NCBI GenBank assembly: GCA_963977675.1
Contig: CAXBPY010000059.1
Coordinates: 1 to 18,522 of the forward strand
Origin: CAXBPY01 sp003455275
GTDB lineage: Bacteria; Bacteroidota; Bacteroidia; Chitinophagales; UBA10324
Length of the DNA stretch: 18,522 bases
Direction: 5' to 3'
Shown here: positions 1-7,691 of the stretch, piece by piece
Layout: the number at the start of each line of letters is the position of its first letter
Position numbering within the stretch: position 1 is the stretch's first letter
Notes under the pieces: generated by a model
Databases searched by the model: none
What the model was told of the DNA's origin: nothing
Seen by the model: the letters and a program-made list of their open reading frames with translations, nothing else
Translations under genes and position numbers: made by a program

Positions 1-3000
1 ACATGTGGAGATGGCTGGACTAAAATGAAATCATTTTTTGTAATAGTATAACTACAGCCGTATACATTGAAAGCTGTTAACGAAACATCATATTGACCCG
101 GATCATAATGATGAGAAGGATTTGCGGAGGTGTCAAAACTGCCATCTCCAAAATTCCATAAATATGAAATTGCGCCACTACTTGTATTTTCAAAAGGAAC
201 ATCAATTACATCACATGCAGAAGTGATGGGGGATGTAAAATCAGGGGAAGGAGAAGGGTCTACATGAACTATTATTTCTTGGGTGTCACTTGTACAAAAT
301 TGTTGAGTTACTGCTAAGGAAATGGAATGAATACCTGTATCATTAAAAATTATTTGGTATGGGCCTGCACCGGTTCCATTCACAACTGTTCCGCCACCGA
401 AATTCCAATTGTAGGAAGCAAATGAATTTCCAGTTCCTGCATAGTTTACTGTCACTGGAGCAAACTGACATGCAGAGTCTGGGCTTACAAGAAATGTAGA
501 GGTGGGAACAGGATTCACTAAAATATTTTGAGTAGTGCTTGCTGAACAACCCAAATCTGTTACAGTTAGTGTAACAGGATAGCTGCCTGAAGAAGGAAAT
601 GAAAGTTGATACGGACCACTGCCGGTACCACTCAAAACATTTGCAAATCCAAAATTCCAATTATAAACAGCCGCGCCACTAGCACTACCTATAAATGTAA
701 CGGTAGAAATATCGTCTTCACACAGGGGCGATGTAGTTGTAAAATCTGGCAATGGTCCAGGTGCAACATTTATTGTATGCGAAACCACAGGAGAAGTGCA
801 ACCAGTATCTGTAACCGCAAGTGAGATAGTGTGTGCACCGGATGTTGACCAATTGACTTGATAGGGTCCCTGGCCACTACCGCTAACAATAGTTCCGCCA
901 CCGAAATTCCAATTATAACTGGCTGTAGGCGGAGAACTGCCACTATAGCTAATTGTAGCGTTGGTACCGACACAAACAGCAGTTGGATTAATTGTAAAGG
1001 AAGCATCAGGGATTGGATAAATATCAACTGTGTGGGTAGTCATTTGAGAAGGGCATCCAAAATCATTTACAACCAGTGTAATTGTAAAAGTTCCAGGAAT
1101 GGGATAGCTAATTGTCCAGGGACCAGAACCGCCATTACCACTTGTAATAATTGTTCCGCCACCAAAATACCAGTTATAAGGAGCAAGTGGATTTGCATTT
1201 CCAGTATAAATAATACTATCAGCAATACCGGCACAGCCTGGGCTTTGAACAACAAAATCAGAAGTGGGTGGCTGTATAACTGTGATTGAATGTGTGGTTG
1301 AACCTGTGCATCCCTGAGCAGTTGTAACAGTTAAAGTAACATTTATTGTCCCAGGAGTATTCCAAACTACTTGATATGGACCTTGTCCGCTACCGCTTGC
1401 TACAGTTCCTCCGCCAAAATTCCAATTATATGTTGCTGTAGGGCCAGCATTTCCTGTGTAAGTAATGGATGTGTTTAGTCCAACGCAAGCAGTTCCAAAA
1501 ACAAAATTTGATGGTGGGATAGAATTCATATGAACTGAATCGATGCTCATACTCGATGTGCATCCATTCTGAGTAACTACTAAGGTGACATGATGGTTTC
1601 CATAACCGTTCCAGTGAACTTGGTATGGCCCTTGTCCGCTGCCACTGGCAATTATTCCTCCTGAAAAATTCCAGGTATAGGTTGCGCCGGGTCCTGCGTT
1701 ACCGGTATAGGTGATTGTTGAATTTTGTCCAAGGCAAACCGGTGTAACCACAGAAAAAGTAGAAGTGATCGCTGTAGTCACACTAACAGTTAACAATGAT
1801 TGAGGAGAAGTACATCCGTTTTCTGTTACAGTGAGTTTTACCTGCTTATTTCCAGATGTACTCCAGCTAACAACATATGGTCCTTGTCCGCTTCCACTGA
1901 TGATGGTTGCTCCTGTCCCGAATGTCCATGTATAAGTTGCACTTGCACTTGCTCCACCTGTATATGTAATTGTATCTGGTGAATTTATGCAAACGGATAC
2001 TGCACCTAATGAGAATGAAGATGATGGGGTCGGGTTTACAATGACATTTACGGGTGCAGCAGTTGTTGAACAACCATTTTTAATCACCGTCAATTGGATG
2101 GAATAAGTTCCGGCAGCTGCCCAGCTGATTTGGTAGGGTCCCATTCCGCTGCCACTTACTATGGTGCCTCCGGCAAAATTCCAATTATATGTAGCACCAG
2201 AACCACCGTTACCGCTATAACTAATCAATGTATTTTGCCCGGAACATGTAGGTGAGGTTGCAACAATTGTGGCCGTGGGTGGATTTTGAATTTGAGCTAC
2301 ATTAGTTGTAATGGCTGATGAGCAACTTCCTAAAAAGACCTGAAGTGTTACATTGTGATTCCCGGCCGTATTCCATTGCACCTGATATGGGCCTTGTCCG
2401 CTACCACTAATTATTGTTCCGCCGCCAAAATTCCAGTTGTATGTACATGTTGGTGGAGCAGTGCCGGTAAAAGTTATGGTGATAGGTTGCCCTAGACATT
2501 GTGGTGATCCAATAGTGAATGTAGAGGTGGGAACTGCACCAACAGTTATAGTTTGGATATACGGTTGTGATGTGCATGCTCCTTGTGTAACAGTAAGAGA
2601 AACATTATATGTTCCGGGATTTGGCCAAGATATTACATAGGGGCCACTACCACTTCCGCTTATAATTGTTGCTCCTGCGAAATTCCAATTGTAAGTGGCT
2701 CCTGAATTTCCATTCCCCGTATAGGTGATATTTACGGGATCATTAATACAAAGTAATGTTGGGGCAGCAGTGAAACTTGCTGTTGCTGTTGGAAGAATAT
2801 TTACAAGAGAGAGCGATTGAACTGTGTTACCACACGCATCAGTTGTGATTAATGTATAAGTAGTATTGACTAAAGGATTTACCGTAACAGGCGATCCGGA
2901 TAAGCCACCTGGGTTCCAGGAATAAGTATAAGGTGCCACACCGTATAGGGGATTTGCAGTAAGTGTCACCGGTGCTCCTGCACATGAGTTCGTTGAACTT

Positions 3001-4475
3001 GAGCTAACTGATGCCTGCAAAGTGATTCCTTGCAATGTAACGGTATAGGTATTCGGATTAAGCCGAATGCATGAGTTATCACATTGAGAAACGCCAGCAC
3101 AATATTTCCTCATTAGGCGAAGCGTAATTGTAACCGGAGTAGGTACACATGAAGGTGGCAGGCAATTAATCAGCACTCCGGCGCCAATAGAATTTCCATA
3201 ACAGTTCCCCGGAAAATTGGCTCCATAGCAAGACCAGGGACCACCACTTGGATCATTGGATATTCCACAAGGACCAACGAGATCTAAGGCACCGTGTGAT
3301 ATCCAGCAAGAGTTTGTACATCCTGCTCCGGTTGAATAGTACACACCAAATGCGGCCTGAGTTGCCTGAGCGCCGGCCGGAAACATAAGTGTTAGTGGAT
3401 AAGTGCAGGAGTAATTGGTAAATGCATTGTTCGCATATCCGCTTCCACCATAAGAAGCACTTGCATATGTATCGATTACCGAAACAAGCGGATCAATAGT
3501 AACAGGATAATCTCTTCCATTTTCAATTAACCATTCAGCAGAAACAAAAATTTTTAGTTCAAAATGATCATCAGCTTTTTCAATTTGATATCCAATTAAT
3601 TTTTCATCGTGATTCAAATCATTTGTTTCGTCTGCATCATAAATAGCGGGTTTCCCAATCGTAAATCTTGGAACTCCATTTTTATCAGTAATGATTATTT
3701 CTCCAGAGTATATTCCGTTTTGATTTTCTAAACTTTTATCAGAATAATTCATTGAATAACCCGGAGGTAAATCCCATTCATCTTTTATCGCCAGCCATTT
3801 TATTTCATCAGATAATTCAGGTTTTCGAATGAAAACATAATTGGTTTTTATACTGCCGCGATCAGCGATCATCTGGCGATATATTCCGGGAAAAAAATTT
3901 CTCTGTTCTACGCCATCATCACCTGCCGTTGAAAAACACTTGTTATCACCAACTAAAATTTCTTCAGTAAAATCATCATTCCTGACCTGAAGAAGACTAA
4001 CATTTTTATTGAAAATAATTTTTTCATCAGAAACAATAGAAGTGAATCCTTCTGCCAGGTTTATTTCGGTTGGACTTACTTGTTGTGAAGCTTTAAAAAT
4101 ATTTTCACCACAAGGTTTTATTCTTGGGTCAATCGTCAACCACTCACCTTCTGCATTCTGAAAATGCATAGGAGTATATGACTTCTGAATAAAAAACTCT
4201 TTTCCATTTGAGCCATTCTTCAAAAAAAATCTTTCATCTGCCGTTCTTTTTTCCAAAACTTCATAACAATCTGTGCATCCCGAGTTAAAGGCAAGTGAAC
4301 CATATTCCGGATGATTTTTGAAATTTGAAAATCTTTGTAGTTCGTTCTGATCGACTTTAATTGTTTTCGAAAACGAATAGAAATTATAAGTCCTGGGCAG
4401 AAGGGTAGTTTGTGAAAACGCAGTTCCGCAAATACCAATTAATAAAGAAATAAATACTACTTTCCTTAGAAACAT
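1..4475 (-). CDS. Giant secreted PKD-repeat surface protein (partial, C-terminus off the left edge)
   Basis: The frame stays open from an ATG at 4475 to the window edge (1491 complete codons, no stop). Seen in order: a type I signal peptide (residues 1 to about 22, MFLRK then a hydrophobic run ending AFSQ); a region of about 300 residues ending in YPVTIDPL near residue 325, a module end common in large Bacteroidota surface proteins; a cysteine-rich segment (about 335-490, roughly 12 Cys); one divergent beta-sandwich unit (about 490-555); ten tandem PKD-like repeats with a YNWNFGGGT...SGSGQGPY core (about 560-1410); then a classical PKD unit with YLWNFGDGS (about 1413-1491). Such proteins are usually exported by the type IX system and act as adhesins or gliding-type surface filaments. 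The missing C-terminus should carry a T9SS sorting domain; this is inferred, not seen. The gene is divergent from atpD. The start is chosen because the signal peptide begins there; an ATG 7 nt upstream in another frame stops after five codons. No Shine-Dalgarno is visible. Confidence 0.9.
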   Translation of the reverse strand, partial: MFLRKVVFISLLIGICGTAFSQTTLLPRTYNFYSFSKTIKVDQNELQRFSNFKNHPEYGSLAFNSGCTDCYEVLEKRTADERFFLKNGSNGKEFFIQKSYTPMHFQNAEGEWLTIDPRIKPCGENIFKASQQVSPTEINLAEGFTSIVSDEKIIFNKNVSLLQVRNDDFTEEILVGDNKCFSTAGDDGVEQRNFFPGIYRQMIADRGSIKTNYVFIRKPELSDEIKWLAIKDEWDLPPGYSMNYSDKSLENQNGIYSGEIIITDKNGVPRFTIGKPAIYDADETNDLNHDEKLIGYQIEKADDHFELKIFVSAEWLIENGRDYPVTIDPLVSVIDTYASASYGGSGYANNAFTNYSCTYPLTLMFPAGAQATQAAFGVYYSTGAGCTNSCWISHGALDLVGPCGISNDPSGGPWSCYGANFPGNCYGNSIGAGVLINCLPPSCVPTPVTITLRLMRKYCAGVSQCDNSCIRLNPNTYTVTLQGITLQASVSSSSTNSCAGAPVTLTANPLYGVAPYTYSWNPGGLSGSPVTVNPLVNTTYTLITTDACGNTVQSLSLVNILPTATASFTAAPTLLCINDPVNITYTGNGNSGATYNWNFAGATIISGSGSGPYVISWPNPGTYNVSLTVTQGACTSQPYIQTITVGAVPTSTFTIGSPQCLGQPITITFTGTAPPTCTYNWNFGGGTIISGSGQGPYQVQWNTAGNHNVTLQVFLGSCSSAITTNVAQIQNPPTATIVATSPTCSGQNTLISYSGNGGSGATYNWNFAGGTIVSGSGMGPYQISWAAAGTYSIQLTVIKNGCSTTAAPVNVIVNPTPSSSFSLGAVSVCINSPDTITYTGGASASATYTWTFGTGATIISGSGQGPYVVSWSTSGNKQVKLTVTENGCTSPQSLLTVSVTTAITSTFSVVTPVCLGQNSTITYTGNAGPGATYTWNFSGGIIASGSGQGPYQVHWNGYGNHHVTLVVTQNGCTSSMSIDSVHMNSIPPSNFVFGTACVGLNTSITYTGNAGPTATYNWNFGGGTVASGSGQGPYQVVWNTPGTINVTLTVTTAQGCTGSTTHSITVIQPPTSDFVVQSPGCAGIADSIIYTGNANPLAPYNWYFGGGTIITSGNGGSGPWTISYPIPGTFTITLVVNDFGCPSQMTTHTVDIYPIPDASFTINPTAVCVGTNATISYSGSSPPTASYNWNFGGGTIVSGSGQGPYQVNWSTSGAHTISLAVTDTGCTSPVVSHTINVAPGPLPDFTTTSPLCEDDISTVTFIGSASGAAVYNWNFGFANVLSGTGSGPYQLSFPSSGSYPVTLTVTDLGCSASTTQNILVNPVPTSTFLVSPDSACQFAPVTVNYAGTGNSFASYNWNFGGGTVVNGTGAGPYQIIFNDTGIHSISLAVTQQFCTSDTQEIIVHVDPSPSPDFTSPITSACDVIDVPFENTSSGAISYLWNFGDGSFDTSANPSHHYDPGQYDVSLTAFNVYGCSYTITKNDFILVQPSPH
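250..2790 (-). repeat. Tandem array of ten PKD-like coding repeats, about 253 bp each
   Basis: The DNA encoding the WNF/WYF/WTF core recurs near 401, 653, 905, 1166, 1417, 1665, 1921, 2175, 2427 and 2680, so the spacing is 248-261 bp (about 84 residues). Each unit starts with a short linker containing one Cys, then a YTG-type strand, Y(N/T)W(N/T/Y)F, G(G/T)GTI(I/V)SGSG.GPY, a W/F strand and a (V/I).LTV.Q.GC end. The string coding for GQGPY is nearly identical in several units (near 1380, 1630, 1882 and 2392). That suggests expansion or homogenisation by recombination. The eleventh, classical PKD unit at 1-240 does not share the SGSG motif. Confidence 0.9.
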
Positions 4476-4507
4476 TTCTTCATTTAGAATTCAAGGGGTG
4501 AAAACTA

Positions 4508-4515
4508 CAAATATT
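4508..4515 (-). promoter_or_regulatory. Weak candidate -7 element for the PKD-repeat gene
   Basis: On the minus strand this reads AATATTTG, one mismatch from the Bacteroidota -7 consensus TAnnTTTG. It ends 32 nt upstream of the ATG at 4475. No convincing -33 TTG was found, so this is a suggestion only. The 4476-4677 gap is the shared divergent region with atpD and holds nothing else recognisable. Confidence 0.25.
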
Positions 4516-4637
4516 TACTTAGGAATTTAACATCAGGTATTCTTCACATTCTTACTGACTGAATAGCGAATATTCCACATGTTTCTGATAGAGGATTTTC
4601 ATTTCCTATTCACATTTTTTTCTCTCACTTGCCCTGT

Positions 4638-4645
4638 TACATTTG
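4638..4645 (+). promoter_or_regulatory. Candidate -7 element (TACATTTG) for atpDC
   Basis: TACATTTG is an exact match to the Bacteroidota -7 consensus TAnnTTTG. It is followed by a short GC-rich stretch and an A-rich leader that ends at the ATG of atpD 33 nt downstream. A-rich leaders without a Shine-Dalgarno are typical for this phylum. The -33 TTG is not clear at the expected distance. Confidence 0.5.
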
Positions 4646-4677
4646 CGCGCTCGAATAAAAAAAAATCATAATAAAAT

Positions 4678-6183
4678 ATGGCAAATGTTGGCCGCATAAA
4701 AACAGTAATTGGACCTGTAGTCGATGTATCGTTTGAGGGAGCAAAACTTCCTGAAATTTTAAATGCATTAGTTGTAACTCGTGAGAACGGACAAAAACTT
4801 ATTTTAGAAGTTCAGCAACACCTGGGAGAAGACAGTGTTAGAACCATCTCAATGGATTCATCTGAAGGATTGGTTCGCGGAATGGAGGCAGTGGATACCG
4901 GTTCAAACATCAAGATGCCGACCGGAGAAAAAATTAAAGGCCGCCTATTCAATGTTGTTGGAGAAGCAATTGATGGTATTGGTGATGTAAGTAATGAAGG
5001 CGGGTATAACATTCACCGCAAGCCACCGGTGTTTGAAGAACTTTCTACAGAGCGCGAAGTTCTGTTCACTGGTATTAAAGTTATTGATCTTCTCGAACCT
5101 TATGCTAAAGGCGGAAAGATCGGGCTGTTTGGTGGAGCAGGTGTAGGAAAAACAGTTCTCATCATGGAGTTAATCAACAACATTGCAAAAGCTTATGCAG
5201 GAACATCAGTGTTTGCAGGAGTTGGAGAGCGTACGCGTGAAGGAAATGATTTGCTCCGCGAAATGATCGAATCAAATGTTATCAAGTATGGCGATGCTTT
5301 TAAGCACGCTATGGAAAAAGGCGATTGGGATCTAAGCAAAGTAGATCAAAATGAATTAGCAAAATCACAAGCGACTCTGGTGTTCGGTCAGATGAATGAA
5401 CCGCCGGGAGCGCGCGCCCGTGTTGCGCTCAGCGGATTAACTGTTGCAGAATATTATCGTGATGGAGACCCTAACGAAGCAAAGGGCCGCGATATTCTTT
5501 TCTTCATTGATAACATCTTCCGTTTCACTCAGGCAGGTTCTGAGGTATCAGCCCTTCTGGGCCGTATGCCCTCAGCGGTAGGTTACCAGCCAACCCTTGC
5601 CACTGAAATGGGAGTGATGCAGGAAAGAATTACTTCAACCAAGCGCGGTTCAATTACATCGGTGCAGGCAGTTTATGTTCCTGCCGATGACTTGACTGAT
5701 CCTGCACCGGCAACAACTTTCTCTCACCTGGATGCAACAACTGTATTGAGCAGAAAGATTGCTGAGTTAGGAATCTATCCTGCGGTGGATCCGCTCGATT
5801 CTACTTCACGAATTCTTTCTCCTGATGTGGTGGGTGATGCACACTATAACACTGCACAAAAAGTGAAAATGATTTTGCAGCGATACAAAGAGTTGCAAGA
5901 CATCATTGCCATTCTTGGTATGGATGAATTGAGTGAAGAAGATAAACTCGTTGTAAGCCGCGCGCGCCGTGTTCAGCGTTTCTTGTCTCAGCCATTCCAT
6001 GTGGCAGAACAATTCACAGGGTTGAAAGGTGTGTTGGTTCCAATCGAAGAAACTATTCGTGGCTTTAATATGATTATGGATGGTGAAGTGGATGAATATC
6101 CTGAATCAGCATTTAACCTTGTAGGAACGATTGATGATGCTATTGCTAAAGGAAAGAAACTTCTTGCTGAGGCTGCTAAATAA
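4678..6183 (+). CDS. atpD: F1F0 ATP synthase subunit beta
   Basis: This is the catalytic subunit of F1, which forms ATP from ADP and phosphate at the cytoplasmic face of the inner membrane. Visible landmarks: the N-terminal beta-barrel (GRIKTVIGPVVDVSF), Walker A GGAGVGKT at residues 152-159, GVGERTREGNDL with the catalytic Glu at 184, the Walker B strand LFFIDN at 274-279, SALLGRMPSAVGYQPTLATEMG (short stretches of it diagnostic), and the DELSEED loop at 416-422. At 501 residues it is about 40 longer than the E. coli protein. Much of the excess is an insertion after ESNVI (about 203-232, containing EKGDWDLSKVD), just before FGQMNEPPGARARV, as is usual in Bacteroidota. The gene is followed 9 nt later by atpC. 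The other ATP synthase genes are not in the window, which fits the split arrangement seen in this phylum. Confidence 0.99.
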   Translation: MANVGRIKTVIGPVVDVSFEGAKLPEILNALVVTRENGQKLILEVQQHLGEDSVRTISMDSSEGLVRGMEAVDTGSNIKMPTGEKIKGRLFNVVGEAIDGIGDVSNEGGYNIHRKPPVFEELSTEREVLFTGIKVIDLLEPYAKGGKIGLFGGAGVGKTVLIMELINNIAKAYAGTSVFAGVGERTREGNDLLREMIESNVIKYGDAFKHAMEKGDWDLSKVDQNELAKSQATLVFGQMNEPPGARARVALSGLTVAEYYRDGDPNEAKGRDILFFIDNIFRFTQAGSEVSALLGRMPSAVGYQPTLATEMGVMQERITSTKRGSITSVQAVYVPADDLTDPAPATTFSHLDATTVLSRKIAELGIYPAVDPLDSTSRILSPDVVGDAHYNTAQKVKMILQRYKELQDIIAILGMDELSEEDKLVVSRARRVQRFLSQPFHVAEQFTGLKGVLVPIEETIRGFNMIMDGEVDEYPESAFNLVGTIDDAIAKGKKLLAEAAK

Positions 6184-6192
6184 TTTTTTGAA

Positions 6193-6438
6193 ATGCACTT
6201 AGAAATTTTAACCCCAGAGAAAAAATTATTTTCCGACGAAGCCAGTGCTGTTCAGTTTCCGGGCGCCGGCGGTTCATTTCAGGTTTTGAACAACCACGCT
6301 CCCATAATCAGCAGTTTGAAGAATGGTGTGATTTCGGTGAAGCATGGCAATACCTCAACCGATTTCAAAGTAACCGGCGGATTTGTTGAAGTACTCAATA
6401 ACAAAGTTTCAGTTCTGGTTGAAGGAGTTCAGCAATAA
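6193..6438 (+). CDS. atpC: F1F0 ATP synthase subunit epsilon (short form)
   Basis: This is the central-stalk epsilon subunit, which couples the c-ring and gamma to F1. The 81 residues match only the N-terminal beta-sandwich domain: MHLEILTPEKKLFSDEA, VQFPGAGGSFQVLNNHAPIIS (landmark PG..G.F.VL.NHAP) and a final GGFVEVLNNKVSVLVE strand. The C-terminal two-helix domain, present in the roughly 135-140 residue E. coli-type protein and able to inhibit ATP hydrolysis, is absent. There is no sign of a frameshift: a stop is followed directly by a hairpin terminator. It is co-transcribed with atpD after a 9-nt gap. Short epsilon subunits are known in Bacteroidota, so this is probably the native form rather than a truncated gene. 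Confidence 0.95.
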   Translation: MHLEILTPEKKLFSDEASAVQFPGAGGSFQVLNNHAPIISSLKNGVISVKHGNTSTDFKVTGGFVEVLNNKVSVLVEGVQQ

Positions 6439-6459
6439 ATTTTTTATTTCAAAATAAAT

Positions 6460-6492
6460 GAACGGGTGGTTTCAAATCGGAGCCACCCGTTC
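6460..6492 (+). terminator. Hairpin terminator after atpDC
   Basis: A perfect 10-bp stem, GAACGGGTGG (6460-6469) with CCACCCGTTC (6483-6492), encloses a 13-nt loop; two more inner pairs (T-A and G-T) are possible. It is followed by TTATTT. An outer AT-rich helix (6452-6457 with 6493-6498) can extend it with a 2-nt bulge, so it may act in both orientations. It sits 21 nt after the atpC stop. Confidence 0.8.
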
Positions 6493-6497
6493 TTATT

Positions 6498-6505
6498 TAC
6501 ATTCG
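6498..6505 (+). promoter_or_regulatory. Candidate -7-like element (TACATTCG) before the glycosyltransferase
   Basis: TACATTCG differs by one base from TAnnTTTG. It directly follows the atpDC terminator stem and lies 13 nt before the ATG at 6519. If used, the leader would be only a few nucleotides long. No -33 TTG is visible. Confidence 0.3.
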
Positions 6506-6518
6506 TGGCGATTTCAAA

Positions 6519-7688
6519 ATGACTGAAAACAAAAAACTGAAAATTGCTTTTCTCACCAGCAATGATGCACGAGATAAAAAATCTTACAGCGGCACACATT
6601 ATTACATGGGTCAGGCACTCATCAGAAATGGTTTTGATGTAACCTTCATTGGCCCATTAAAAGTTTGGGATTTATTCTTTGGAAAAGTTTTAAATCAGCT
6701 TTCTAAATTTTTTCTCAAGAAAAAATTTCGCTACCTGCATAGTATTTATTTCTCAAAAAGATTTTCGCGCGAAGCGGAAAGAAAACTTTATGGAAAAAAT
6801 TTTGATTTCATTTATGCTCCGGCTGCTTCGAAAGAAATTGCTTTCCTGAAGACAAAAATTCCGATTGTTTATAATTCAGATTGTACCTGGAAATTGCTCA
6901 ACAACTACTATTCAAAATTTTCTGATATTCTTCCTCTTTCCATTCGGCAAGGTCATGAAATAGAAAAGCAAGCCATTCAAAATGCCGCACTGCTTATTTA
7001 TCCCGGAGAATGGGTAGCGAATTCAGCAGTGAATGATTATGGCGGAGATTTTTCTAAAGTGAAAATAATTCCTTGGGGTGCGAACATGGATGAAATTCCT
7101 TCGCGTGAAATTGCATTCAACAGAAAACGAAGCAATGAATGTCGTTTGTTTTTTCTTGGGGTGCATTGGCAGCGGAAGGGCGGCGCGCTCGCATTAGAAA
7201 CTTTTTATGAACTAGAAAAAGTTGGGTTGAATGCTCATCTCACTATTTGCGGTTGTGTTCCACCGGAACCCGTGAATCATCCGCGCATAAATGTGATTCC
7301 ATTTCTCAGTAAAAAAATTCCTGAACAAAAAAGAGAGCTCGAGAAACTTTTTGAGCAATCTGATTTTCTGTTGCTCCCGACCCGTGCCGAGTGCTGGGGA
7401 ATTGTTTTCAGTGAGGCGAGCAGTTATGGCTTGCCTACTGTTACTACTGACACAGGTGGAGTAAGCGGAGTGGTGAAAGAAGGTGTGAATGGATTCCTTC
7501 TTCCTCAGAATGCAAACGCAAAAACTTATGCCGAAACAATAAAGAAGATTTACAATGATGAAGAACTGTATTCACGATTAGTGAAATCCAGCCGTGAGCA
7601 TTATGAGAACGAAATCAACTACGACACCTGGGCACAGCGGTTAAAAATTATTCTTAACTCTTATCTTGAATCTCATCCCAAGAAATAG
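6519..7688 (+). CDS. Glycosyltransferase family 4 (GT-B fold)
   Basis: The 389-residue protein has the two-domain GT-B layout. The N-terminal acceptor domain (about 1-190) starts with KIAFLTSNDARDKKSYSG. The C-terminal nucleotide-sugar domain (about 205-389) has the LFFLGVHWQRKGGALALE strand-loop, and the GT4 E-x7-E motif ECWGIVFSE at 291-299, followed by GLPTVTTDTGGV and GVNGFLL. It should be a retaining, cytoplasmic or membrane-peripheral enzyme that transfers a sugar from an activated donor to a glycan or lipid acceptor. Donor and acceptor cannot be read from the sequence. Three nucleotides separate it from the downstream sulfotransferase, so the two are probably one operon that builds a sulfated envelope glycan (inference). 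It lies behind the atpDC terminator, so it is unlikely to be part of that transcript. Confidence 0.9.
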   Translation: MTENKKLKIAFLTSNDARDKKSYSGTHYYMGQALIRNGFDVTFIGPLKVWDLFFGKVLNQLSKFFLKKKFRYLHSIYFSKRFSREAERKLYGKNFDFIYAPAASKEIAFLKTKIPIVYNSDCTWKLLNNYYSKFSDILPLSIRQGHEIEKQAIQNAALLIYPGEWVANSAVNDYGGDFSKVKIIPWGANMDEIPSREIAFNRKRSNECRLFFLGVHWQRKGGALALETFYELEKVGLNAHLTICGCVPPEPVNHPRINVIPFLSKKIPEQKRELEKLFEQSDFLLLPTRAECWGIVFSEASSYGLPTVTTDTGGVSGVVKEGVNGFLLPQNANAKTYAETIKKIYNDEELYSRLVKSSREHYENEINYDTWAQRLKIILNSYLESHPKK

Positions 7689-7691
7689 AAA

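Noticed and set aside
858..1289. 143-codon plus-strand frame, and similar ones at 606-824 and 2437-2640
   Set aside because: They are antisense to the PKD repeat array; their Asn/Cys/Thr-rich composition is the mirror of the repeat coding and matches no family.
250..2790. CRISPR-like or satellite array
   Set aside because: The period of about 253 bp is a whole number of codons in most units, the frame is open throughout, and the variation is at protein level; it is a coding repeat.
4220..4438. 72-codon minus-strand frame within the N-terminal part of the giant protein
   Set aside because: It is in a different frame from the continuous 1491-codon reading frame, which has the signal peptide and recognisable repeats.
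1..4475. Lipoprotein signal in the giant protein (LIGIC near the N-terminus)
   Set aside because: The residue before Cys is Ile rather than Gly, Ala or Ser, and a good type I cleavage site follows (AFSQ).
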